Source: Aquilaria yunnanensis (taxonomy: Eukaryota > Streptophyta > Magnoliopsida > Malvales > Thymelaeaceae). Taken from it: a DNA stretch of 64,000 nucleotides. Positions 22,792-33,109 of the stretch are shown here, piece by piece. The stretch spans positions 41,452,001-41,516,000 of the forward strand of contig CM077597.1 of assembly GCA_039654915.1 (NCBI GenBank), written 5' to 3'. Below the pieces are notes generated by a model. The model saw only the letters and a list, made by a program, of their open reading frames with translations, had not been told where the DNA came from and did not search any database. The position numbers and the translations under genes were made by a program. Position 1 is the first letter of the stretch; every line of letters begins with the position of its first letter.

Positions 22792-25202
22792 CTAAGGATT
22801 CCCGGTGTCCCGGGAGCCACCAGCTCCAGCGTCCTTCTCCACAACCTTCGGCACCGAAAGTGAAGGGGGCAGGTTCAGATGCTCGATCTTGGACCAAGAC
22901 CACCGAGGCCCCTCGGGAATGTTCAGAGCCTCCAAAAAAGAAAGGTCCAAATCTGGGAACCTTTGAAGAACTTGATGCCAAGCGAGGCAAAACCCGTCCT
23001 GAAAACCAACTTTGGTCATCTGGTCGGATTTTTCCTTCTCGACACCGAGGTCTTCAAGGTCCTCCTTCAGATCCGCGACCTTCTTCTTCAGCGCCTTCAT
23101 CTTCTTCTTCTCCGGCTCCTTCTTCAAAGACTCGACCTCGGCTTGAAGCATGGCTTTCTCTTCAAGCACCTTCGCCAGGAAAGCCTCAGATTCTGACTTC
23201 TCTTTTTGAACTGCCTCGTTTGCCGAAATCAGCTCCACCACCTGGGAGCCGAGGTCAGAAATCTTCTGGGAGGAGTCCTTCAAAAGTTCTTCCTTTTCCT
23301 TCAGGAACTCCTCACGAACAGCAGCAACCTCCTTTTCTGCAGCTTGAGCCAGCTGCGTGTTCTGCGTGACCAGTTCCGAGCACTTGGCCTTATATTGGTC
23401 TATGGTGCCTACAGCCGAGGCTCGGAACAGCCCCTGCCTCGCCACCCGAACTCTGAGGAAACTGGCGTACCCCAGCAACTGCAGAGAAACAAAGACAAAG
23501 TTAGTAAGGCAAAAAAGAAGAGGCAGACATTTAGAGGAAATCAAAAGGAAAAACACAATGGGGAGAGGCGTACCTGGGCAGTGTGCTCAGAAACCTTGGC
23601 GGCAAGAGAGTCATCGTCAGGGTGAGCCTCCGCGATGGCCTTGAAGGAGGCCTCAGTAAGCACCCCCTTTGAGATCTCCTTAGCCATTTACTGGCAGTCT
23701 CCGGAGTACAAATTCATGTCCTCTGTAAACGTCCAGAAAGGCTCATTCGGGACCTTCCCCTTCGGGATATGGTCATCCCGAAGGGCCCACTTTCGGGCGT
23801 GCTCGGCCACCCAACCCAGAGATGATATCTCCCCTGCATGGCAAAAACAAAAAAATTGGTCAAGGCAAGAAAATCTCAAAGCCCACAAAAAAGAAGGCAC
23901 CTCAATTTGTTAGAAAAACAAACCTGCTGGCACCTCGGCGACGTCGTCGTCGGAAGCCTCCTCGATAGAAATACCCTTGCCCTTGCATTTACGTCGCTCT
24001 TCGGCGGAAGGGGCCTCTACCACAGCATCTAGAAGAGTCGCCGAAGGAGTGGGACTCTGAGCAGCGAGGTCAGCAACGACCTCGGCCGGCGGGACAGCAG
24101 CAAGGTCAAGGTCTTCGCCCACCTCCTCGGAAATCTCTGGGAGAGGAGGGGGCGCATCCTTCTTCGCCCGTTTGGCCACAGATGGCCCAGCCCCAGACGT
24201 TTTCCGCCTTCGGGAAGCAGCCTTCTTTGTCTGCTCACCCTTCTCAACTTGGCCAGTGCAAAGGGATTTGTAGAAGGCAGCAGTGCCGTCGCCCATCTCT
24301 GGAAAAGAAAGAAGATATCAGTGTGAGTCCAAGATGAAAACCATAACAAAGGGAGCCAGAGATAACTTACTCTCGAAGAAAGTTTCGAAAGTAGCTTCCC
24401 CCCGAAGGAGTTTCACCAACCAATAATCCTTCCCGGCGATGGCAGGAGCTGGCATCTCGAGGTCAGTCTTCTGCTCCTTCACTACCCCTAGCTCCCGAAG
24501 AACCTCCTCGGTCATTAACCTCCAGTTAATGGGGAAGGGGTAGAGAGAGCACGAGGAGACCTCGGGACCCCAGTCAGAGACAGCCCAAATACGTCCGTCG
24601 AAGTCCACGAAGACAGAAGCCAACTCCGGAGTTAGCATTATCTTCGGATCTACAATGTCCATCTTCAGCTTTCCCTGAGCCCACTTGGTTGGAACATGCG
24701 ACCAGGCCTCCTCCATCTTCAGAAAGAAAAATTTTTGTTGCCACCCTCACCAGCTGTCCTTGGTGGCAAAGGTGAACATATATTTTTTGCTCCCGGATCC
24801 CCGAGGTAGCATGAAATAAAAGCCACTCTTCGGGACCACGAAAAGCTTGTAGTACTGCATAAAAATAAAAAAGTGGGGTTCTATCTTGAAGACGCCACAC
24901 ATGCAAATGAAGGTGTTAAAATAGCAGTACGAGTTCGGCGGAAGTTGATTTACGGCAATGCCATGGAATTGGCAGAAGTCGCAAATCATCTTCAGAGGAG
25001 GGCACCGAAGTCCGGCCTTCAGTTGGGCTCGAAAAATGATAACCTCATTACTACGGTTCGAAAAGCAAAATTGGTCAGAACGTGGCAACCTCGTAATGGC
25101 ATACGAAGGAAGAAAGAACTTTTTCTTCCATTTTGCTAGTTTTTTGGGGGTGGTGCAGCAAGGGTGAGACAAAAGGGGTTGCCAGCTCTCGGGAACAGGC
25201 AT
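22792..25202 (-). pseudogene. Antisense four-exon gene (aORF) of element B, nearly intact
   Basis: This is the best copy. Exon 1 (25202-24371) starts MPVPESWQPLLSHPCC, includes PPNSYCYFNTFICMCGVF and INWRLMTEEVLRELGV. Exon 2 (24298-23924) has a basic patch (SRRRK...KRAKKD, nuclear-signal-like) then an acidic Ala/Pro/Glu stretch. Exon 3 (23833-23574) holds EHARKWALRDD and EPFWTFTEDMNLY. Exon 4 (23478-22792) is a coiled coil of about 130 residues followed by DGFCLAWHQVLQRFPDLDLSFL. Introns of 72, 90 and 95 nt have GT...AG ends and keep frame. Only two stops interrupt it, in exon 1 near 24749 (SW*GWQ) and exon 3 near 23690 (CQ*MA), both explained by a C-to-T change. Length if spliced is about 715 codons. 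The family resembles the 'putative gypsy type transposon' domain; the role is unknown. Confidence 0.85.
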
Positions 25203-25879
25203 GTTGGCTGAGAAACGAGTTCTAAAAAAGGAAAGAAAACAACTTCCGAAAATACTCTAAAAATCAGAGGATTCTAGAAATCAAAAACCCACCAAATGAC
25301 TTGCCAAAATCTGGGTTTGAAGTCGCCGTCGTGAAAGATTGCCAAAAAAAACTCTGTCAAACAGCACTGCCACGGAAAGTAGGGGAAAAAACAGTTGCAA
25401 GCAGGGAAAAGAGCAGAAGCAAAACCAAAAAAGGAACTTATGATGGAATGGGCTATATATAGGCCGAAGGTGGGTAGACGAACCGACGTCATAAGTACCA
25501 CTTGAAGGCGAACAGTTGCCACAACTGTTCCCTGCGTCCGAAAAGACATGCCCTCTGTAACCGACGCGACTCTCCTCTAATGACAGTGTGCCATGTGTCA
25601 GCCGCCGCGTCAAAATAGCGGACACGCCTTCTGACACCCCTAAAAAACTGGGATGCACCGCTCCAGACTGACATGCCTGGTCATGAGACGCGACGTTGCA
25701 CAGACCTGCAAAAGGAAAAAGGAAAGAAGTAAGTTGCCTCGAAGACACCAAAAGACAGGCCATAGCCGAACAGCCCATATCTTCGGGCAAAAGGTGTACC
25801 TTCGGCACAGGTTTTACTCCCTAAAAACTCCCAAAGAGCATCCTCGGAAAGAATACAAACCGAAGTCTCCACTTCGGCT
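25203..25879 (-). promoter_or_regulatory. Promoter and leader of the antisense gene in element B
   Basis: Read on the minus strand, a TATA box CTATATATAG lies at 25453-25462, about 255 bp before the aORF ATG. Further upstream (about 25580-25600) is a CCATGTGTCAG-type half G-box. The remaining stretch to the PPT contains CGAAGG-rich sequence and no convincing coding frame. Confidence 0.65.
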
Positions 25880-25896
25880 TTCCAAAGGGGGGCATG
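25880..25896 (+). other. Element B polypurine tract
   Basis: AAAGGGGGGCATG directly precedes the 3' LTR start TGATAGCC, the standard PPT position. Confidence 0.85.
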
Positions 25897-26647
25897 TGAT
25901 AGCCGAAGGGCTATCGCCTCTATCTGACCCGAACTCGGAGCGTCAGGGAACACGAGGATACTATTAGCCCCCCCGAGGTACTGAGCCGACCACCTTCGGA
26001 GATGGAGAATCAGCTATTGCAAGCCAAAGAGGATCTCCCCGAAGGCGGAACCCTGAATCAGGGAACTCCCCGAACTACGGGCACATTTCCCGAAGGGGCA
26101 CCGTCCGCGTCAGAGGACGACCTCATCCAAGGACTTCGAGAGTACGGTATGAGCATTTAAGGAGCCTCTGACATGCCGCCCACAAATGCTACATGTCACC
26201 TCAAACGGTGATTTGACACACCGACGCCGTCCAGGTCTTGTCACGACCTGGCTCGGTTCAAGACTCAAGGAGCCTGTCACTGGCTACTCGCCCCCTACGC
26301 CCAGAAACTCAGAGAACATCTGACCGAACACGTGTCATCATCTGAACGAGCTAGGCTTCTCTATAAATACCAGGGAACAGACCCTGGCAAAGGGTTGGAC
26401 TCCTCCTCCTCGAGAAAATACAGGCAAGCCCACTAGAAACTCTAGTGCTTCCCCTTTTACCTTCTCAGGAAACTGACTTGGGCGTCGGAGGCTCCTCCCC
26501 GGAAAAGCACCCCGGGGACCTCCTAACCCTCTTCTCTGAGCTTTTCAGGCACATTCCCTTGGGAAACCTCAACTCCAGACGCTCTCCCTCACAGGAAGTC
26601 CTCCCGGAAGTCACCATGCCTTCCAGTGAAGATGTCTTAGGGCATCA
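25897..26647 (+). repeat. Element B 3' LTR
   Basis: It pairs with 16234-16983. Its first bases form a perfect 7 bp palindrome, GATAGCC-GAAG-GGCTATC. It keeps the TATA box (26361-26369). Its internal ATG (26616) opens a 14-codon frame that runs out into the copia sequence. Confidence 0.95.
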
Positions 26648-28095
26648 CCACTATACATGATACCACATTTCATGGTACCTTTTAGATATTTCATAATTTT
26701 TACCAGAGCATTCCAATGTTCTTCATTCAGATTTTGAGTATATCTACTCAATCTACACATAGCATAAGCTATGTCAGGTCGAGTGAAGTTCATTAAGAGC
26801 ATCAGACTTCCAATAATTTGGGCATACTCTGGTGGAGCATCACTTTCAGCTTTATTTTTCTTTAATTGTGTGTTTGCATCATAAGGAGTGCTCACAGGTG
26901 TCACCTCAAAATAGTTAAACTTCATTAGAAGTTTTTCAACATAGTGCTCTTGTGACAACATTAAGCAACTTTCTTTCCTTATGATTTTAACACCCAAAAT
27001 TACACTAGCTTCACCTAGATCTTTCATGTCAAACTGTGAAGATAGGAAGCTTTTGGCGTATTCAACTATTTCAAGAGTAGTTCCAAAAATAAGCATATCA
27101 TCCACATAGAGGCTAATTATTACACATTCACCACCTTCAAGTTTTGTGTAAACACATTTATCAACTCCAGTAGTTGAAAAGTTATTACCTAACAAGACTT
27201 GATCAAATTTCTCATGCCATTGTTTAGGTGCTTGCTTTAATCAATATAAGGATTTTTGCAACTTGCACACCTTTGTTTTTTATCCAGAAACCACATAGCC
27301 TTCTGGCTGGACCATATATATTTCCTCTTGTAGATCCCCATTTAAGAAAGCAGTTTTAACATCCATTTGATGTATAATAAGTTTATGTACAGAAGCCAAG
27401 GCAAATAAAACTCTTATTCAAGAAATCCTAGAAACTAGTGCAAAAGTGTCAAAATAATCAACATTTTCTTTTTGAGTAAATCCTTTTGCTACCAATCTTG
27501 CTTTCTATTTTTCAACCGAGCCATCAGGCTTAAGTTTTCTTTTGAAAATCCATTTACAACCAATGGGTTTAGCACTAGGTGGTAAATCTACCAAGTCCCA
27601 TGTTTGATTTTGTAAAATAGAATCTATTTCATTTTGAATGGCTTCTTTCCAGAAAATAGATTCTTTCAAAGAAATTGCCTAGTTAAAAGGTATGGGATCA
27701 TCTACAAGGTAGGTGTAAAAGTCATGTTCAAAGGAACTCTCTTTCCTTTTCCTTTTTCTCTTTCTCAAGTCCTCCACTTGATGTTCAGGGATATTTTCAT
27801 CAGTGGGGGTATGAGAAATCTTTTCCTTCTTCAAAGGAAAGATATGCTTAAAAAACTCAGCATTTTTTGCTTTGATTATTGCAGTCCAACACATCACTTC
27901 TCAACACTAAAAATCTATATGCAGCACTATGCTCTACATATCCAATAAACATGCAATCGGATGTCTTTGATCCAATTTTACACTTTTTTGGTTTAGGAAG
28001 CATAACCTTTGCAAGACAACCCCAAACTTTTAAGTACTTTAAGTTTGGGGGACAACCCTTCCATATTTCATATGGAGTTATACCAGTCTTTTTTA
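26648..28095 (-). pseudogene. Element K copia reverse transcriptase and integrase C-terminus
   Basis: On the minus strand the frame from about 28183 gives the integrase C-terminal block (TGITPYEIWKGCPPNLKYLK), then a linker. RT starts near 27650: [77 protein letters not shown], then ISLYVDDMLIFG with intact YVDD near 27100, SQFDMKDLGEASVILG, and the thumb region NFTRPDIAYAM. Stops lie near 27240, 27285, 27420 and 27510. A frameshift sits near 28095. Element B cuts the frame at 26652; its continuation is at 16233. Confidence 0.9.
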
Positions 28096-29375
28096 TAAGG
28101 AATTCGATTTTGCAAATGACAAGCAAATAAGATAGCTTCTCCCCAAAGATTATCAGGAGTAGAAGAACTAACAAGCATGGCATTCATCATTTCTTTCAAA
28201 GTTTGATTTTTTATTTCAGCTACACCATTTGATTCAGGAAAGTTTGGTGGAGTTAACTCATGAATTATCCCTTTTTTTTCACAGAAATCATTAAATGATA
28301 AAAATTCACCTCCTCTATCTGATCTAACTCTTTTAATCCTTTTGTTCAATTGATTTTTCACTTCAGACTTATACAACAAAAACATATCAAAAGCCTCATC
28401 TTTGTTTCTTAACAAATAAACTTTGGTGAATCTAGAGAAATCATCTATGAAGGTTACATAATACCTTTTTCCTCCTCTAGTCATAGTATGTTTCAAATCA
28501 CCAAGATCAGTGTGAATTAAACTTAATAATTCTGATTCTCTTTCAATTGAAGCACAAGTTTTCTTTGTTGACTTAGTTTCAACACATATTTCACATTTAT
28601 CAAAACTTGTGTTACTAGGGGGAGTGATTGAACCTAATGATTGCATCTTTTTCAAATAAGATATACTCACATGTTCTAATCTAGCATGCCATAAATCAAG
28701 AGACTCAACCAAGTAAGCAGAAGAAGTTGCATCATTGTTATTGATGATATTAGAAACACTCAATACAAAAAGACCCTGATTACCCTTGCCCACATAATTA
28801 TTGTTTCTAGTCATGACTATCTTGTCATAATCAAATATGACCTTGATGCCAGCCTTCATCAGCAAAGACACGGAGACCAAGTTGGCTCTTATGGTGGGTA
28901 CATGCAATACATCACTTAGAGCCAATGTCTTTCCAGAGGTCAATTTCAGAAGTACCTTGCCCTTGCCCAGAATTGGTGTACCTCGGGAGTCACCAAGATA
29001 CACTATTTCAACACCTTCTCCTAATGAAGTATAAGAGGAAAATGCATTTCTGTTACCACAAATATGCCTGGTGGCACCAGAATCTATCACCCACTCTTTT
29101 GAATTAGCAGCAAGGTATGCTTGTGAAACTATCGCAGCAATGAAGTTATCATCATCATCCCCATGAGCCAGATTTGCCCTTGGCTTAGGAGGTTTATCAA
29201 AGTGCTTTCTTTTTTGGCCCTGTCGAGCAAAGTGCCCTTTTTTTCCACAGACGAAGCAAGGAGGCACTTCTTTGTCATCATTATTGGCTGGCATTGGTCT
29301 TGGCTTGAAGTTATTGTTGGGTTTCGGTTTTGGATTGTATCTCTTGGAGTTGACGAGATTGGCACTGGAGGTCAA
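28068..29375 (-). pseudogene. Element K copia gag zinc knuckle, protease and integrase core
   Basis: A continuous frame of 435 codons. A CCHC knuckle is present as CFVCGKKGHFARQ, with the last Cys replaced by Gln. The aspartic protease active site is DSGATRHIC near 29075. The integrase zinc region WHARLEHVS and CEICVETK follows, then the catalytic core with IDDFSRFTKVYLL, VRSDRGGEF and ESNGVAE. The order protease-integrase before RT marks copia. The frame is lost near 28095. It is an internal piece of the polyprotein, not an independent gene start. Confidence 0.92.
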
Positions 29376-31334
29376 TTGCTTCCCTTTGCCTATGCGCTAC
29401 TCCTTCCTATTGGTGTCCTTGATGATGATGTGAGTGATTAGGTCGGCCAAAGATAGCTTGATATGATCAAAGAAGGCACAATCAAGGAAGGCAAGGACCC
29501 ATTGAAGGTTTCTAGTGGACCAATGACAAGGAAGAAAGCTAAGGAGCTCTCAAGTACACTACAAGCCTTTGTTTCAAGCTTCTTCATGGAGAATGGACAT
29601 GGAATTTCACAAGGAGCTGCTGGAATATGCAAGGAATCATATGGAGATGATGGCCAAGCTTGGATTTTGACAGATTGGTGATACTCCGGTATAAAAATCA
29701 TATATTGAGCTATAAAGATAAGAATTGAGTGATTCTTGATTTATTGGAAAGCTAACATCTGGAGCTACAAATCATATGAATACCATGAAACCTAGTTTTC
29801 ACGTTAAGGGGGTCCAAATTAGCTTCAAAGTCACCATTTGCGAGTTATCACTGGGTAAGAAGCAGTTGCAGTATTTTGGGCATATCATTGGCTTTAGATG
29901 TCCGTTTTGTGTGATTAAGGTGTCATTTCAAAGCTAATAGAGATATATACAACTTTTATGCTTTAAATTTTGAGAAATCATGGCTACATCAAGTTCTAAT
30001 TTCATCTTGAAGTTGAAGACACAAGCCAGAACCACCTGAGAAGACTATTTTGGGGTTTTTATGGCCAATCTTATATTGTAACGTATTTTATTTTATTTTC
30101 CTATTTATTTACATTATTTAGGATGTTATGTAGGCCGTGGAAGTGATTTAGGTCACTTAGGATAAATCGAATTTGCTGCACACCTTAAACATGTGTTAAA
30201 AGGGTTTAGGAATCCTACTTTAACTAGGTTTCCTTGAATCCTTTGTAACTAGGTTTCCTAGGTGACTTGGGCTGCAAATTTTGTTGAGTCTTTTACCCTA
30301 GTTTAGGCCTATAAAAAGGCACATATTCTGGTTGTAAAACAACAGCCTTGACATGAAATAATATTGCTACTTTGGAGAATTTCTCTTTTGTTCTTTGTGG
30401 ACTACCTTGGTGCACAAGTGTGCTTGTGTTCTTGGTGTTCTTATACTTCTTATTACCAATCACAGGTTGATTAGGAGTTGGGGTTTCAAACCTAGTCTTT
30501 TTGATGTCTTGTGGAGCTTCAATCACATCTTGGGCGCATTTCATGGTCTTTATACCATCGGGGTTCGCATCACAGCTGCTTGTGCTTGTGCTTTAGTTGT
30601 TGCTTGTATTCTCTCCATGACGGTGGCAGTTTTTCAATCAACAAGCCAGCTACGAACTCTTCTTGTAGTGTGATCTTGTCTCCTTTCAAGTACTCCAAAA
30701 CCTTGTGGTATTCATTGATTTGTGTTTTTACATCCTTCTCATCTTCCATTTCCCATCGATAGAATTTCCCAATCATGAACTTTTGCTTGCCCGCATCCTC
30801 CGCTGTGTATTTGACCAGCATGGACTCCCATATTTCCTTTGCTTCCTTCTACTTAATGTAGACATTGAACAACTCATTAGATAAATTTGAAATTATTGTG
30901 TGACGGCATACCTTATCAGCATAAGTCCAAGAATCCTGCAGCTTGGGATCAGTCGGTTTGGACTCATTCAGTGCGAAAGCAACTCCATGCACATCTAGCA
31001 GCATGTAAATGGGTTCCTACCATCTCTTGTAGTTTTCTCTACTAAACACTTCTATCTTTGAAATGTCAGGGAATCGCTTTGCTAATGTCAATGGAGGGGT
31101 TGGAGGAACCGGCATCCTGGCATTGGATGAAGCTTTCATGTAGAAGCGAGCATCAGCGAGCGCCCTATCGCAAGCAGCAGTAAGGTCGGGATCTTTCTCT
31201 CAATCGATTTCTGCAATTACAGTTGCAAGAGCTTTCTCACAGTTGGCAGCTACAGCCTCGATATCAGCAGGCTCTTCCCGGACAATGTCCAAAGGATCAA
31301 TGATTGGAGCACCATTGTTGTGGTTCAGATTCAT
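29376..31334 (-). pseudogene. Element K copia gag, split by solo LTR S1
   Basis: Gag starts with an ATG at 31334 on the minus strand (MNLNHNNGAPIIDPLD). Readable blocks follow: FPDISKIEVFSRENYKRW near 31070, DVHGVAFALNESKPTDPKLQ near 30950, KEIWESMLVKYTAEDAGKQK, LPPSWREYKQQLKHKHKQL near 30600. S1 (29459-30572) is then inserted, and the frame continues SLADLITHIIIKDTN at 29453-29405 toward the zinc knuckle. Stops at about 31200, 31020 and 30852 inactivate it; two of them look like CAG-to-TAG changes. Confidence 0.88.
29459..30572 (+). mobile_element. Solo LTR S1 (gypsy type) inside copia gag
   Basis: This 1114 bp TG...CA block is flanked by TAGCT (29454-29458) and CAGCT (30573-30577), a 5 bp duplication with one change. 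Removing it restores KHKHKQLSLADL in copia gag. Its first 215 bp carry an open frame with SSGPMTRKKAKELSSTL, the kind of C-terminal polyprotein tail that in some Ty3/gypsy elements extends into the 3' LTR. A TATA box CTATAAAAAGG lies near 30309-30319. No internal domain, PBS or second LTR is present, so it is the product of LTR-LTR recombination. Confidence 0.85.
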
Positions 31335-31431
31335 GCTATAATCCTTGAGATTGTTGGAAAAAACTGAGTTGCAACAATCATGAACCACCAGCGACCTGAG
31401 GCGTGTATATATTGTCCTCAAGGATTATAGC
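31335..31431 (-). other. 15 bp inverted repeat joining copia leader and LTR of K
   Basis: The plus-strand sequence GCTATAATCCTTGAG (31335-31349), two bases inside the 5' LTR boundary where the PBS should be, is perfectly complementary to CTCAAGGATTATAGC (31417-31431) in the LTR. The loop is 67 nt. I see no standard initiator-tRNA PBS (TGGTATCAGAGC) here. Confidence 0.75.
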
Positions 31432-31999
31432 TCCCGACTCTCCAAAATGTGCAGGAAAACAAGTCTGTGAAAATCCCCCAGGATACAACGGGTCTTCCAA
31501 GAAATGTGCACTCACACCCGGGATACTCTAGGAATCAACAGAAACACAAGAACCAGCGAGGATCAGAGCAAGGGGGGGAAAGAAGAGAGAGCTCGAAAGC
31601 GGGGTAATCTGAGAGTGGAGTATGAGTGGGTATTTATAGGTAGCAGTGGTCCGAATTTGAATGTTGGGGTAGTAATGTTGGGAGTTACAAAATTAATATT
31701 GGTTATGATTTTGTACATTTAGCCCGTTTTGATTTCCAACATGTGAAAAACAAGTTTTCCGGGTAAGGGTAAAAAGGTAAATTCAGCAAAATGTAAAAAT
31801 TGACTTTGACCGGGCCTCATGATACTTTGCGCACAGGGGGCAAATCGGGCTCTTTCGACTGTTTTGGCCCATCTTGTGCGCGCGAGCCCATTACTACTTT
31901 CTTTCTTACCTAGCCCACTTGGGCATGGTAACTTATAAAGTCTAGAAGCTCTCCTTGTCCAAACCATGAGGGATATGCCTTTTGGAATACTTGACAACC
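31352..31999 (-). repeat. Element K 5' LTR
   Basis: It pairs with 14519-15166. A TATA box (CTATAAATACCC on the minus strand) lies near 31632-31643, so transcription would start near 31600 on the minus strand. The final base of the plus-strand CAACA end is changed to C here. Confidence 0.92.
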
Positions 32000-32592
32000 C
32001 AAGATACATTTTGCTTCGGTACCACATCCTCAGAGTAATGGCCAAGTTGAATTGTCCAATCTAACCGTTAAAGATGGCCTAAAAAAATGGCTCAAAGAAG
32101 CCAAGGGAAAATGGCCGGGAAAGCTGCCTAGTGTTTTATGGAGATACCGGACTACTCCAAGAAAGGCAACATAAGTAACCTCATTTCGCCTGTGGTACAG
32201 AAGCATTGATTCCTATTAAGGTAGCATACTCATCCTTAAGAGTGCAAATCTTCGATATACAATCCAACGTAGAAGGCCTAAGCACCAGATTAGATCTGTT
32301 GGAGGAAGACAGAGAACTACCAAAACTCTGAAGATGGGCATTTCAAAAAAAAGTGATTACTTTTGCAAATCGAAAAGTTAAACTAAAAGGAATCAAAGTT
32401 GGGGACCTGGTGCTCTGAACAACCAAGGTGGAACCCTGAAGGCTTGCACAAGGTGTGCTAAGGGAAAATTAGGAACGACCTTATGTTGTTACTGCCAAAG
32501 TTAGGCCTGGAGTCCACAGATTGGCGGATAACTTCGGGTGTGAACTAAAAACCACATGGCACATAGATTGTCTATAAAAGTACTTTGCTTGA
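32000..32592 (+). pseudogene. Element Z, part 3: integrase C-terminus
   Basis: The integrase frame cut at 14518 resumes: IHFASVPHPQSNGQVEL keeps the catalytic glutamate, then VKDGLKKWLKEAKGKWPGKL and SVLWRYRTTP. A frameshift follows near 32170, and the C-terminal part decays to a tail (TTWHIDCL) ending near 32592 where the other copies end in KFY(T/A). There is no chromodomain. Confidence 0.85.
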
Positions 32593-33109
32593 TTCTGCCG
32601 AAGTACAGTTCCAATAGAGACACACTATGTGTGAAAAATATATGGCAAGGAAAAACTTTCATGGGAAAACGCTCCCCAACATCATGAATTAAGTCCATGT
32701 ACTTAGGGAAAATCATTTGAATAATGAAAGCCAACATCATTACTGAAAGAACAAGAGAAAGGAGGGAGAACGTTGAAGCTTTAAAGAAACCTCAGCGATC
32801 AAGACAAATGATGGAGTTAAACCTCTAGCATTTGAGAATTGTTTCTAGCCCCAAAACGGTTAATTGAGGGAACAAAACCACATTACCGAAATGGGTGAGC
32901 GCGCCAATGAATACTTCAAAATGATAACACTGAATGGGAAAAGTACAAAAGCAACAAGCAAAAAAAGGCTGAAGAAGGAGATAAAAAGGGAGGAAGAAAA
33001 TAAAGATTCACTAATATGGGAAAGGCCGACACACGGCTGAATTACAATAGGCGCATAAGACAATAGCAAGAAAGGAAAAGGAAGATAATGATACAAAGGA
33101 GCAACAAAT
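32593..33109. other. Convergent spacer of element Z
   Basis: It occupies the place between the pol end and the aORF stop. It is AT-rich with A- and G-rich tracts on the plus strand. I see no coding frame, promoter or repeat that I can support. Confidence 0.5.

Larger units (their letters stand above)
16234..26647 (+). mobile_element. Element B: complete Tat-type LTR retrotransposon
   Basis: This 10.41 kb element has 750-751 bp LTRs and target duplication CCACT (16229-16233, 26648-26652). It interrupts the copia RT-RNase H junction of K. The order is LTR, PBS, gag-pol (plus), spacer, aORF (minus), PPT, LTR. The LTRs differ at roughly 35 sites by eye, mostly transitions. It retains the cleanest aORF of the window apart from two stops. 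Confidence 0.96.
14519..31999 (-). mobile_element. Element K: Ty1/copia LTR retrotransposon with nested insertions
   Basis: Copia element K is bounded by two 648 bp LTRs and the target duplication CAAGA (14514-14518 and 32000-32004). Removing it with one CAAGA restores the integrase frame of Z (KIKIHFASVPHPQSNG). Its own sequence is about 5.95 kb once B (10.4 kb plus 5 bp) and S1 (1.1 kb plus 5 bp) are subtracted. On the minus strand the order is 5' LTR (31352-31999), leader, gag, protease, integrase, RT, RNase H, PPT, 3' LTR, which is the copia order. I would guess the Tork lineage from the protease and integrase sequences, at low certainty. Several stops and one frameshift make it inactive. 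Confidence 0.94.

Noticed and set aside
22716..23369. Long plus-strand open frame of 217 codons in element B
   Set aside because: It is the complement of aORF exon 4, whose lysine- and glutamate-rich codons give open frames on the other strand. The minus strand has homologues in A, C, Y and Z; the plus-strand reading does not.
30395..30762. Plus-strand frames across the right end of S1 as a gene
   Set aside because: They span the S1/K junction and read the complement of copia gag, so they are chance frames.
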